Shown in pieces: positions 48,757 through 59,584 of a stretch of 64,000 nt of DNA. This DNA comes from Bolinopsis microptera (taxonomy: Eukaryota > Ctenophora > Tentaculata > Lobata > Bolinopsidae), in contig NC_087081.1 of the NCBI RefSeq assembly GCF_026151205.1, forward strand, positions 11,409,113 to 11,473,112, in the 5' to 3' direction. Position numbers and translations under genes: made by a program. Below the pieces are notes generated by a model. It searched no databases and was not told the origin of the DNA. It was given only the letters and a program-made list of their open reading frames with translations. Every line of letters begins with the position of its first letter. The first letter of the stretch is position 1.

Positions 48757-51700
48757 CTATTTTAAAAACTTCCCAGTGGAATAAAGATTTATAAAACGCT
48801 TCTTTGCCACATAAGGATGGAACCAAAGATAATTGTTATGTTTCTCTTTATTACTGACATAACTGGCTCCCTCAATTCTTACTAAAACTTCATTAGAAAC
48901 ATTCCAAAAAAAGCAATCATTTGTAATACTTTTAGAAATCATATCTATCTTATATCCTTCTAATTTAATTTTAAAACCTAAAACTGTCACAGAGTTCTTG
49001 ACGTCCGGAGGGAGTTTGTTCCAATATGAAATAACTCGCTCCGGGAGAAAAGACTTCTGGATATTCTTGACCTTTGTCACACTTTTACTACATCTATTGG
49101 ATGAAACCAGATTAAGACCTGATCTGCTTGGTCTGAACAAGTCTGAACCATAATCAGTCATAGCATTAATAACCTTAAAAGCTTCAATAAGGTCCCCACG
49201 TATTCGCCGCTCTGCCAGCGTTGTCAAATTGAGGATTTCCAGTCTACGGCTGTAAGGAAGAGTACCCACCTCATCAATCAGACGGGTAAACCGCCTCTGG
49301 ACGCTCTCCAGCTCCAAAACAGTCCCCCAACTTCCATGAGCCGCAGGTGGATTCCACAATTGGACACAATACTCAAGATGAGGTCTTATTAAAGCTTTAT
49401 ATATAGCAATCATAACAACCTTTTCTCTAATAACTAAATTCCTTACAATCCAACAAATCATACGATTTGCCTTAGCGATACATGCTTTGATCTGTTCGTT
49501 CCAAAGCAGGGAGCTATGGGTAATAACCCCCAAATCTTTTTCCTGATCAGATACTTCAAGTTCTATACCATTTACCTTATAATTTAAATTAGGATTGTTG
49601 TTAAAATGAATGTGCACTACTTTGCACTTGGCAGGATTAAATTGTAAAAGCCAAATACTTTCCCAAACTTCTAATTCTTCGATATCTTCAGCAACACTAC
49701 CGTGGTTAGCTGCATTACCAATTAATTTAAGATCATCAGCAAATAACTTTATCTTATTTTTTACAAGGTCAGGCAAATCATTAATATACAGAATGAATAG
49801 GAGAGGGCCTAGAACTGACCCCTGAGGAACACCAGATAAAACATGTTTAACCTCGGACCATTGTCCTTCTACAGAAACCCTCATAGTCCTGTCTGTCAGA
49901 AAATCTTTAATAACATCTAAAACCTTTCCTTTGACACCAAAGCCTTCCAATTTAGACAGAAGTCTAAAGTGGGGGACTGTGTCGAACGCCTTACTAAAAT
50001 CAAAGTATAGAAGATCAACCGGGGCACCTTCATCTAAAATGTCAAGAATGTCATCAAATGTCTCTAAAAGATTAGATAAACACGATTTACCCTTAACAAA
50101 TCCATGCTGATGCTTCGAAATTCGATGTTCTAGAAAATTTAAAACATGTGCTCTCACCAACTTTTCATACACTTTGCACAAAATACAAGTTAATGAAACT
50201 GGTCTATAATTTAAGGGGTCTGATTTAATACCCTTTTTAAACAATGCTACAACAGATGCAGATTTCCACACTGCAGGTAAAGATCCTGTATCTGAACACT
50301 TTTGAAATAATTTAGTTATTGCTTCAACAAAATTGTTGTCATAAGCTAGCGATTTCAACAACTTCGGATGAACACCATCCGGACCAGAACTCTTAAAAAT
50401 GTTAAGCTTTAAAAGTTGCTTTTTTATATCAGAACTGTTGACTTCCATATCATCAATATCATCAATACTCTCATTGTCAGGTCTTAAATTCTCAGTTTTA
50501 GGGAGAGGGCCAGGTGGTTCACGCACAAAAACAGAGCTAAAGGCACTTGCGAGTACCTCAGCTGACTCAGTCGAACTATCTGTGCGTGTACCATCTCCTC
50601 TATCTAAAGAAACCACACTAGACTTAACTTGACGTTTATTTCGTAAATAAGAGTAAAAAGACTTACAATTCTGCTTCAGATTAGATGTAATTTTCTTTTC
50701 ATAATTAACTTTAGCTTTAATTTCTGCTAATTCATAAGTATGTTGTTTGCTACTTGCATAACTAAAATTAACATCAGATGGATTAATATCAAACTCAGCC
50801 CATGCTTTATCTTTATTCTTTCTCATTCGTTTAAGTGCAGATGTACTCCATGGCAACTTGACAGGTCTGTTGTCGAGATAAACCGAAGCAGTCGGAACAG
50901 CTGCAGCAACAGTCTCCAGTTTACCATGTAATTCAGCCCACATATCTTGAACATCATTGGTAGAACTATAATCCCAGTCGATATTTTTCAAACTAAAATT
51001 TAATAACTCTTCAGAGGAAATCTTACCCCATATAGGTTTGATAATCTTCTCTTTTAAAAATTTGCTAGTATCCGGCGAAACAACTAGTTCGACAAGTATC
51101 CCAACATGATCACTCTTACCAAGCGGAGAAACGATCTTACAACCGTTGACAAGAGCATCATTTGTATACAGGACCTGATCAAGAAGACTCTCCTGGAGAG
51201 TATCCTTCACAAGCCGTCTTCTAGTTGTCTCGTTGGTGAAATACCAAGTTAAACCACTGTCATTGAAAACATCCATGAATTTCTGTTGAGTAACTAAAAA
51301 CTGGTTCTTGCTAGCAATATTACTATTTATGCTACCAGTTTCCCATAAAACATTTGGTAAATTAAAATCTCCTAAAAGGAGTGTTTCAAAATCATTCCTT
51401 TCACTACAGATGCTCTTGATACAAGATATTAACGCATTATTCTGTTCTAAATTCAATGAAGTGGATCTGTAAATACAACAAATACTAATCAGTCCACCTG
51501 ATGTGTTGATATTAACAGCTAAAGAATCCGGTGCCTTTAAAAAAGAGTTCACTAGTGAAGCATTACAACAGTTTTTAACATAAATTATAGAGCCTCCTCC
51601 ACCACTTATACTGCCAGTGGAATTGTCAATTCTAAAATCTCTATCTTTTCTAAACATACTAAATCCTTCAATATAAATTTCGGCATCTAATATATCACTA

Positions 51701-51993
51701 CTAAAATGAGTTTCTGTTACACAAATTACCTCAATAGATTTATACATTGATAAAATACATTTTAGTTCATCAATTTTATTAAATAGGCCGTTAGCATTGG
51801 TATAAAAAATATTTAACGGCTGGGCACTGCGGCCTCCGCTTTGTCCTCTGTCTTCTCTGGCTCTCTTTTCTTTGCCTCCTCCTTCGTCTTCTCTGTCTCT
51901 CTTTTCTTCGCTTCCTCCTGCCTCTTCTTCCTCTCCTTTCTGGCTAAAAAACGAATATCTCTGTCTGCCTTGCAGAGGTCCAAGTTGATCCAA
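48757..51993 (-). CDS. CR1 ORF2: AP endonuclease and reverse transcriptase
   Basis: The ORF makes the enzymes for target-primed reverse transcription. An endonuclease comes first (NIFYTNANGLFNKIDELK, VTETHF, LLGDFNLPNVLWE, KSDHVG), then a linker, then RT (NYRPVSLT, GFVKGKSC, YFDFSKAFDTVPH, GVPQGSVLGPLLFILYINDL, the catalytic KLFADDLKLI, then HLEYCVQLWNPP and the C-terminal RVISYWNKLPPDV type block). The frame opens after TAA near 52011, and no ATG occurs before the endonuclease begins; the coordinate given starts at a TTG. The first in-frame ATG lies inside the endonuclease. About 60 residues upstream of the endonuclease are a Glu/Lys/Arg-rich shadow of the ORF1 tail. Expression therefore needs frameshifting or another non-AUG route. 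Confidence 0.93.
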   Translation of the reverse strand: MDQLGPLQGRQRYSFFSQKGEEEEAGGSEEKRDREDEGGGKEKRAREDRGQSGGRSAQPLNIFYTNANGLFNKIDELKCILSMYKSIEVICVTETHFSSDILDAEIYIEGFSMFRKDRDFRIDNSTGSISGGGGSIIYVKNCCNASLVNSFLKAPDSLAVNINTSGGLISICCIYRSTSLNLEQNNALISCIKSICSERNDFETLLLGDFNLPNVLWETGSINSNIASKNQFLVTQQKFMDVFNDSGLTWYFTNETTRRRLVKDTLQESLLDQVLYTNDALVNGCKIVSPLGKSDHVGILVELVVSPDTSKFLKEKIIKPIWGKISSEELLNFSLKNIDWDYSSTNDVQDMWAELHGKLETVAAAVPTASVYLDNRPVKLPWSTSALKRMRKNKDKAWAEFDINPSDVNFSYASSKQHTYELAEIKAKVNYEKKITSNLKQNCKSFYSYLRNKRQVKSSVVSLDRGDGTRTDSSTESAEVLASAFSSVFVREPPGPLPKTENLRPDNESIDDIDDMEVNSSDIKKQLLKLNIFKSSGPDGVHPKLLKSLAYDNNFVEAITKLFQKCSDTGSLPAVWKSASVVALFKKGIKSDPLNYRPVSLTCILCKVYEKLVRAHVLNFLEHRISKHQHGFVKGKSCLSNLLETFDDILDILDEGAPVDLLYFDFSKAFDTVPHFRLLSKLEGFGVKGKVLDVIKDFLTDRTMRVSVEGQWSEVKHVLSGVPQGSVLGPLLFILYINDLPDLVKNKIKLFADDLKLIGNAANHGSVAEDIEELEVWESIWLLQFNPAKCKVVHIHFNNNPNLNYKVNGIELEVSDQEKDLGVITHSSLLWNEQIKACIAKANRMICWIVRNLVIREKVVMIAIYKALIRPHLEYCVQLWNPPAAHGSWGTVLELESVQRRFTRLIDEVGTLPYSRRLEILNLTTLAERRIRGDLIEAFKVINAMTDYGSDLFRPSRSGLNLVSSNRCSKSVTKVKNIQKSFLPERVISYWNKLPPDVKNSVTVLGFKIKLEGYKIDMISKSITNDCFFWNVSNEVLVRIEGASYVSNKEKHNNYLWFHPYVAKKRFINLYSTGKFLK

Positions 51994-52802
51994 TAAGTTG
52001 ACTCTTTCCAGCCCTTACCATGGTCAGCGTAGAAATTTACTGACTCTTCATCTCGTGTCTGGATGATGAGCGGGCGACGGTGATCTGGCTTGTCAGCATC
52101 AAGCTTGCCAGAGCGATGGCAACTTATCATGTCGTCCTTCTTAATCTTTAGGGTCTCCCTGCAGAACTTGGAGTCGTCCTCCTGGCGTTGCTTAGAGGTA
52201 GTCTTTTTGCTCTCTGGAACCTTGAGCACACACAGATTGAGTTTTCGTTTGTTTCGCTCAAATGTATCAGTGTGCATCTTCATTTGCACTTCCGAAATAA
52301 CAGTTTCAGAAGCTTGTTCACGACTCATGTCATCGAGAACCTTCTTCTGGGTTTGTGCTGTTACCTCAGAATAGAGACGAACAGCTTTATCAACTGTTTT
52401 CTCTGCACTTCCTTTAATAGCTTCCTTAATCGAGTTAGTCAGGGCTGGGGTCAAATGTTGGAGTTCCTCTTTAATAATAGCCCTGACAGCCCCGTTTTCC
52501 TTAGTGTCAGCTGAGGTATGAGGCGCCACAAAACAGTATGGGCACTTCCAGTTTGTAAGATTCAGTAACATCTCGTTTTTAAGGCCAGATAAACCAACAC
52601 AACTCAGGTGCCAAAATAATTGGCAAGCTTCACATTCAACTGATAGTTCTTCTGACATGTAAACATCACATTGGCAGTATTTTTCCTCTGGCACTGGGAC
52701 ATTATCAGAAGATGAATCCTTAGGGGGACTCGTCTTGACTCCACGTTTTTTTCGTATCGACACCCTCTCGGGTACATTGTTACTTGCCATCCCTGAACTC
52801 AA
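51813..52802 (-). CDS. CR1 ORF1: PHD finger plus RNA-binding-like domain, 329 aa
   Basis: The ORF starts at ATG 52802. Residues about 40-95 form a PHD-type zinc finger (YCQCDVY, VECEACQLFWHLSCVGL, WKCPYC; C4HC3 pattern). Helical, coiled-coil-like sequence follows (110-190), then a domain around 195-280 (LNLCVLKVPES, CHRSGK, RRPLIIQ, YWINLDLCKADRDIRFLARK) resembling the RRM/C-terminal part of LINE ORF1 proteins. The tail is a Lys/Glu repeat. PHD-bearing ORF1p is known in CR1-clade elements; it is thought to bind element RNA and possibly chromatin. It overlaps ORF2 by about 190 nt. Confidence 0.9.
   Translation of the reverse strand: MSSGMASNNVPERVSIRKKRGVKTSPPKDSSSDNVPVPEEKYCQCDVYMSEELSVECEACQLFWHLSCVGLSGLKNEMLLNLTNWKCPYCFVAPHTSADTKENGAVRAIIKEELQHLTPALTNSIKEAIKGSAEKTVDKAVRLYSEVTAQTQKKVLDDMSREQASETVISEVQMKMHTDTFERNKRKLNLCVLKVPESKKTTSKQRQEDDSKFCRETLKIKKDDMISCHRSGKLDADKPDHRRPLIIQTRDEESVNFYADHGKGWKESTYWINLDLCKADRDIRFLARKERKKRQEEAKKRETEKTKEEAKKREPEKTEDKAEAAVPSR
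51945..51951 (-). promoter_or_regulatory. Putative -1 ribosomal frameshift site TTTTTTA joining ORF1 to ORF2
   Basis: On the minus strand ORF1 reads CGT TTT TTA GCC, which is the X XXY YYZ heptamer T TTT TTA in the correct register. Slipping back one base yields TTT TTT AGC CAG, exactly the ORF2 frame, and ORF2 lies in the -1 frame relative to ORF1. The downstream sequence is purine-rich and no obvious stem was seen. Confidence 0.6.
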
Positions 52803-53956
52803 ATTATTTGTTATATAGTAGTGTTGAAATAAATAAATTTAATAAGAGCTATTGCCTATTTATTTACAAATATAAATAAACCAAATTTGCTTAAAGAAGT
52901 ATTTTTTGCTCATTGTTGTTAGCACATTTCAGGCTACTATACGGGTCAAATCTTAAACTTTCCGACTATTTCCAAGTTATCAAAGCAAATACTTTTCTCC
53001 CATCACCATGAAGTCCAGGGTTCGAATCCCAGATTCACCTAGTCCAGGGAGATAGCTGGTGGATGGATCTGAAGTTACATATTTAATTTTATTTGTGTAA
53101 CCCCAAAGAAATTTTCAAAATATATATGGACACGTTCATTGAAGTTTGAGGATATTGGTAAATATTAGTGACCCTACTAAATGGCACGATGATGTAAAAT
53201 GTGTCACACTATAAAACTATATAAACCCTCAATGGTTAGGATAATCGTTTCATCCTCTAGATAAACTTTGTCGCATAACGATATCTTTATCAGACAATAA
53301 GATATCGTTTAAATGCGGCCGGCAGTGAGTTGTAAACTTTGTCACACTATAAAAACGTGACAGAGTTTATATGGACCCCTTGTTGCCGTGTTTGACCAAA
53401 TTTTCGAATTTCAAATTTATAGGATAGTTGCATATGACTATTATCTACATATTTAGCGACTTTTTTCGTTAAATGGTAGCACCATGTAAACTCCGTCACA
53501 CATTTAAGAAATTTATATGAGGGATGTTTATGACATCCTGACAAGAAATGCCGAATAGTCTAGCATTATTTTGTGAGCTGAATGTGTTTGGAATTGTTCA
53601 CATATTTCATTGTTATAGGCAAATACAAATACAGAAGGCAGAAATAGGTAAATTTAGTCACATAAATTTGTATGATATCTCAACATGTGTGAAATTGAGT
53701 AAATATTAGTATACCAACTTAAACACCCTATATTACGTACTATGGATCAATTAACAATATTACAACCATACGCCGGTCATATAAATTATTATATGGCAGT
53801 GATATGTTAACATTGGCAAAATTTCAACACCTGAACAGGGTAAAAATTTGTAAATTTCGTCACAAAAAAAATATTATAACTTTATTTGCTCCGTGTTGGC
53901 AAAATAACTAATTTATCGACATAGTGATGGTGATAAAGTAACATTATATACTAATT

Positions 53957-55030
53957 GAGGTATGATTCTTCAAAATAGGGGCAAGAAATGTAAATTTCGT
54001 CACATCAGCCATAGCATTAGTTAGATAGATTTTCTTTCATATCAACTGCCCTTATTATAGCTAGAATGGATTTATACAGGAAATATAGAAACCCATGCCC
54101 ATTTTTCATCACATTGAAATTATACTGTTGGGGCAGGAAAAGTAAATTTCGTCACATTTCGGTAAATTAGTGATATCAAACTCAGCATTGTTAAACTTGG
54201 GTTCTGATTTGCTGAAAAATAACCAACCAATAATTCCTGGAAGAAATTTGAATTTTAACTGAGGTATGGTTCTTTAAAATAGGGGCAAGAAATGTAAATT
54301 TCGTCACATACGTAATTTTAAAATTTAGATAGATTTTATTTCCTACCAATAGTCCTTATTATAGTCGGAATGGATTTATACAAGAAATGTAGAAACCCAT
54401 GCCAATTTTTCATCACATTAAAACTATGCTGTTGGGGCAGGAAAAGTGAATTTCGTTACATTTCAGTAACTTAGTAAAATTAAGCTCAGCATTGTTAAAC
54501 TTGGGTTCTGATTTGCTGAAAAATAACCAACCAATAATTCCTGGAAGAAAATTGAATTTTAACTGAGGTATGGTTCTTTAAAATAGGGGCAAGAAATGTA
54601 AATTTCGTCACATACGTCATTTTAAAATTTAGATAGATTTTCTTTCATATCAATAGTCCTTATTATAGTTAGAATGGATTTATACAGGAAATATAGAAAC
54701 CCATGCCAATTTTTCATCACATTGAAATTATACTGTTGGGGCAGGAAAAGTAAATTTCGTCACATTTCAGTAACTTAGTAAAATTAAACTCAGCATTGTT
54801 AAACTTGAGCTCTATTTTGCTAAACAATAACCAACCAATAATTCCTGGAGGAACATTGAATTCTAACCGAGGTATGGTTCTTCAAAATAGGGTCAAGAAA
54901 TGTAAATTTCGTCACATACGAGTACGTCATTGTAAAATTTAGATACAATTTCTTTCACGTGAACAGTCCTAATTACAGTCCGAAATGATTAATACAGAGA
55001 TACAGGAAATATAAAAACCCCTGCCCATTT
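53957..55030. repeat. 304-bp tandem repeat inside the 15-bp-motif element
   Basis: Units begin GAGGTATG(G/A)TTCTT at 53957, 54261, 54565 and 54869, exactly 304 bp apart. Each holds two of the 15-bp motifs at half-period (152 bp), one preceded by GGGGCAAGAAAT and the other by GGGGCAGGAAAA, so the unit is itself an ancient duplication. The last unit is partial and more diverged. Confidence 0.92.
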
Positions 55031-55092
55031 TATAATGTATGTAATATGTTAATCACAGACTATTTCATTCTATAATCATTGTTTCCAAATTT

Positions 55093-55420
55093 AACCTATT
55101 TATGATGTCTTATCATTTTGTGACGATGTTTATATTAACTGCCCTATACTTGAATCAACTGTATCCGTGTATCGTCCTTATATAGAGTTTTCCCGCAAAA
55201 TGTAACCTATTTACGATGTCGTATCATTTTGTGACGATGTTTACAACAACTGCCCTATACTTGAATAAACTGTATCCGTGTATCATCCTTATATAGATTT
55301 TCCCCGCAAAATGTAACCTATTTACGATGTCGTATCATTTTGTGACGATGTTTACATCAACTGCCCTATACTTGAATCAACTGTATCTGTGTATCGTCCT
55401 TATATAGAGTTTTCCCGCCT
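55093..55420. repeat. 111-bp tandem repeat, 3 copies
   Basis: Units start at 55093, 55204 and 55315 (AACCTATTTA(T/C)GATGTC...), exactly 111 bp apart, in the right half of the same element. Each contains TTGTGACGATGTTTA, a relaxed version of the 15-bp motif in inverted orientation. Confidence 0.92.
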
Positions 55421-55997
55421 TCCAAACCAAAATCAGATATAAATGATTTCGGAAATTCACCCAGAATTTCAAATTCCATATAATGTGACAGAATTTACAT
55501 CATTTCCCAATAACCAAGTGCATGTATTAGCTAACTTTTCAAAACAACATATTTTAGGGCTATGATTGGCAGAAGAACCATCAAATAATGAGTTGAAAGG
55601 GTTTTGAGGACACCTCACAGTAGAAAAGAGGTCTCGTATTCTGAGTGTGACAAAGTTTACGAAATATTGCCTTAAAGCCGTTCGATCCGTGCCCTTTAAC
55701 CAATGTTGTATCATAATTGTTAGATTGACCTAATTTACTATATTTCAGACCAAGGAATGATAATTGGGCAGCTATGGTAAACAATTTCACAAAAATGTGA
55801 CATTTTTTACATTATAGTGCCTAAAAGCAATACATTTTATTTCTGAGCAGTGCATATGGGAGTATGGGTCACGTGGCTAATGTTCAGAACTTATGAACAC
55901 GCTAGATTAATAGATGCTAAAATTAAGCCACTATCGTCGAAAACGCTATTTTAAAAATTTACCAATATCCTCAAACTTCAATGAACGTGTCCATATA

Positions 55998-57017
55998 ATA
56001 CAATACATGTCTCACACATGATTTATGTAATGTTTCTTAGCTTTTACTCAGTCGACTCAACCGAATGCTCGTAAATCCACGAATGAGATCAAGAATCTTT
56101 TTAGGTACCCTTTCAGTACATCTACATTGTAGCATACTGTAAACATAGTACTAGACTGTACTATTCTATAAGGGTGATTTCTTACATTTCTGAACCTTTA
56201 TTAATTTAAGCAACGTTTTGTTTAGTACAGTCAAACAGCTTTTTTAAATCATGCTTCTCTATATCCTGAATCTCTCTTTAATCTCTCTGCATGACTTGTA
56301 CATGTCTGATTCGGTGGTGATGCCAGATGTAAGCACATATCTAGCTGTACTCTCTCACAGATTGACACAAACATGATATGGGCTAAACGATGTATTTTTT
56401 CCCGATCCATGACTCAAAGTACCGAAGGCACAAAAGAGTCAAGGACAAGGGTTAGCGAACGAGGATTTTTTTTGTATATGGTAGCTTTGCGACCGTGCCT
56501 GCGTGCGAGCGTGCGAGTGTGCGAGCGTACGTGTTGCCCACGTGTTGAGCCTGCGCAAAGTTATTTTGCGTGATAATCTGAATTAAACAATTGTTGGCGC
56601 GCGGTGCTGAAATGTTCAAGTACATTGTTAATTTCACCATGTACGCATCCCGCTAGGGACTAATTGATAGCATAGTATTATTATTTTGAGTTAGTAATAC
56701 TATTTTGCACAGATCCGTGTTAGGTTGCATAAACAATAAACATATGGTTACATAGAAATATACACGATTTTCAAATTCAATATGGAATTATATCAACTGG
56801 GCGGCGGTCGGCCTGTCACTCCGCCATATCTGCATGCTTATAAACAGTAAAGACTGGGGTCCCCAGGTGGTATGGAATATAATAAAATACTCCATCACGG
56901 ATCGGGAAATTGAGCGGCCATCCACAAAAGAAAAGCAGCCGCATTTCTTGTTGATATTATGATGTAGCTTCACGGAAATAATACTTGAATCATTTTACAT
57001 TGAATGTGCTAGAAACT
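55998..57017. other. Non-coding, with a GC-rich patch
   Basis: No gene recognised. Tandem GCGTGCGAG words lie at 56495-56530. A segment at 56800-56865 shares CTGGGGTCCCCAGGT and nearby words with the foldback element's arms, perhaps a decayed relative. Confidence 0.35.
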
Positions 57018-57025
57018 CGTCAATG

Positions 57026-57303
57026 CAGTGGCGTAACAAAGGGCCCTGCTCCTGCCGACCCCGCTGTGCAGGGGGCGACATCTTAGGGGGGCACCAAATC
57101 GTCGTTTGAATGTGGAATAATTTGGAAAAACTTAACTATGGTACTAGCAAAAAAAACACACTTTTTTAGATATTTACTGGTGTATCCGCTAAAATCATAT
57201 AATTTGTTCAATTTTAGGGAAGGGCGCCAAAAGGGGAGGGGGCGCCAACAGGGGGGCCCTTTTTCAGCAGGGGAGGTTGGCAACAGGCAACGTTACGCCA
57301 CTG
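57026..57303. mobile_element. 278-bp hAT-type MITE with 8-bp TSD
   Basis: CAGTGGCGTAAC at the left tip and its reverse complement GTTACGCCACTG at the right tip are flanked by CGTCAATG on both sides (57018-57025 and 57304-57311). The interior is G/C-rich with GGGGGCGCC tracts and no ORF. The CAGTGGCG tip plus the 8-bp duplication point to hAT. Confidence 0.93.
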
Positions 57304-57649
57304 CGTCAATGCCATCCAGATTCTGTGACAGACGAAGTGGATTCTATTTTCTTGCTGTGTCATCAGCCAGAAAACTGGCAATTTCCAACACCATGACCAT
57401 ATCTAGAACTTCTTAGGATGATCAAACAAGTTAGAATTAGTTTGTTTCGGTCAAAAACTGCCTACCAAATCATCCTTCAGAGTGTTTTCTAGCTACCTCA
57501 TGAAATGAATAGTAAAAGAATAGTAAAAGAAGGTTGGTTCTGTTTCAACTTTCTATGACCAGCCACTAAAATCAGTGCTAAATAAGCATATTTAGACACT
57601 ACTGCACTGACCTAAGGACAAAGGCCAAACTAATATAATAATAATAATC

Positions 57650-59448
57650 TTAAAGGGATATGGAAAACTATCAAACTGGCATCAAATATGACCCCTGGTA
57701 CAACTAATTGTCAAACTATCAATGAGAATGATCCTGAGCTATTTAACTTTCATTTTGCAAATGTTGGATCAAGATTACAAAATCAGGCCCCCAATATTGA
57801 AAGAGTTAGTTTTACTGATTTTTTACCTCCTAGAACTTCTAATATCTCATTTGATAGATTCCAAGAAATAAATGAAACTGATATCCTAATGTATGTCGAA
57901 ACGCTCAAGAATGACAAGGCCTCATATGACAATGTGCCTCTATTTTTACTTAAGCAAGCTGTACCACACATAGTTGAGCCACTGACCCACATTGTCAATC
58001 TGAGCCTTAATACAGGTGTTGTACCAACCCTTTGTAAAAAAGCTAGAGTAACTCCCATCCATAAGGCAGGAATGAAAGATGATCCTAATAATTACAGGCC
58101 AATATCCATCCTTCCACTTGTAGGAAAACTTATAGAATACTTTGTCGGCAAGCAACTCACTGATTACATGGAAGAGAACAAACTTTTCATCCGGCATCAA
58201 TATGGCTTTCGGAAAAATCACTCCACAACTTATCTGATGTACGATCTGATGGACGAAATATATATGAGTAAATCTAAGTCTTATAAACCAGGAATCATCT
58301 TTCTTGATCTTAAGAAGGCCTTTGACACAGTGAATCATGAAATATTGCTTCAAAAATTGGCATATTATGGAATTGGTGGCATTGCTTTAACCTGGTTTAA
58401 GAACTTCTTATCTTGTAGATATCAATGCACTAGGATCAATGGCAATCTAAGCTCATTTTTAGAAGTTCTGAGTGGTGTACCACAAGGAAGCATCATTGGG
58501 CCTATATTATTTAGTATCTTCATAAATGACATCATTTATGCCTGTAACCTATCTAAGCCCTTTCTATTTGCAGATGATGGTGCACTATTCTTTGATCAAA
58601 CCTGCAGAAGCACATTTATAAACATGAAAATAGAACTTATGACAATCTTTAAATGGCTCAGTGTTAATAAATTATCACTCAATGAAAATAAGACTGAATT
58701 CCTATTGTTTGATTCTGTTGACCAACATGATGAAATAACCATTGATTGTAATGAGGTAACTTTCACAATCAAGGAGTGCAAAGAGACAAAATATCTTGGC
58801 CTCATTCTAGATAGTAAATTAAACTTCAAAAGCCATGTAGATTATATTATTAGGAAGGTCATGAAGAGAATTGGTGCCATGTATAGAAGTAAAGCACTGC
58901 TACCCATTAAATATAGGAAAATGTTTGCCAATGCACTCATGTTGCCACAATTCGATTATTTAGACACGATCTATTGTAGAGCTGGCAAGACAAAACTTGC
59001 TGAACTTGACACTCTGTACAAAAAGGTAGCCAAAATAGCTCTCAACGTTCCAAAAACAGAGAGCAGCCTTAATGTTTATAGAGACATGAAATGGTTACCA
59101 CTCCATCTTAGACGACAACTCCATCTGTCAAATTATATGTTTAGAATCATCCATGACAATTGTCCTACAAACTTTATGAACAAATTTAGTTACATATCAG
59201 GAGGTAGTAGGAGCGGCGAAAGCTGCAACCTTTATGTCAATAGATCAACATCACATAAAAACTTTCAATACTTGGGGGCAAAATGTTGGAATAATGTTCC
59301 AACAGATCTACGAAATCTGCCCGATGTTAAAAGCTTTAGTGATTCGTATAAGAAACAGCTACTATCATCTATAACAACAGACCCTAATTATACCGTCGAC
59401 AATTCATATGACAAATTTTACACTGCAATCATAGTCGACGATAACTAA
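57650..59448 (+). mobile_element. 5'-truncated LINE, intact RT frame (CR1/jockey superfamily)
   Basis: The open frame runs from about 57655 (KGIWKTIKL) through ATG 57688 to TAA at 59446, 586 codons from the ATG. Motifs are NYRPISILPLVGKLIE, QYGFRKNHST, FLDLKKAFDTVNH, GVPQGSIIGPILFSIFIND, FLFADDGALF (catalytic FADD) and KYLGLILDSKLNFKSH. The endonuclease is missing. The RT frame has no interruption, so the insertion is recent. AT-rich sequence after the stop probably includes its 3' UTR. Confidence 0.9.
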
Positions 59449-59584
59449 GTAACTTCTAATTCTTTTAAATCTGAGGCATATTATATAATTGATGTATCGA
59501 AAAGATATTCCCTTTTTTACCACCTTACCATTCTGATTGATTTTGCACATGACTGACATGTTTTAACTGGAGAAGGGGTTCCCA

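Larger units (their letters stand above)
48594..52802 (-). mobile_element. Near-full-length CR1-like non-LTR retrotransposon, both ORFs intact
   Basis: ORF1 (51813-52802) and ORF2 (48757 to about 52010) are both open. A 3' untranslated region follows, with a TTTTAC/TTTAC repeat tail at about 48594-48620. The exact 5' end beyond 52802 and the target duplication were not fixed. With no stop or frameshift in over 4 kb, this copy is young and may be competent to move. Confidence 0.93.
53123..55997. mobile_element. 2.88-kb non-autonomous DNA element with 41-bp TIRs and a 15-bp motif array
   Basis: Positions 53123-53163 and 55957-55997 are exact inverted copies (41 bp, beginning TATATGGACACGTTCATTGA). 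Inside, GTAAATTTCGTCACA or a close variant occurs at 53194, 53332, 53486, 53648, 53850, 53990, 54142, 54294, 54446, 54598, 54750 and 54902 in direct orientation. It occurs inverted at 55484, 55646 and 55796, and as a partial copy at 53358. The central copies are spaced exactly 152 bp apart. No coding capacity. The motif polarity, pointing inward from both ends, suggests multiple protein-binding sites such as a transposase would use. The flanks are AT-rich, so TA or TATA duplication cannot be told apart. Confidence 0.88.

Noticed and set aside
51813-51993. Glu/Lys-rich start of CR1 ORF2 as a genuine domain
   Set aside because: It is the -1 frame shadow of the repetitive ORF1 tail; the enzyme domains start at the ORF1 stop.
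53008-53032. tRNA-like B box (GGTTCGAATCC at 53019-53029)
   Set aside because: No A box, no cloverleaf and a mismatched T stem; at best a trace of a tRNA-derived SINE.
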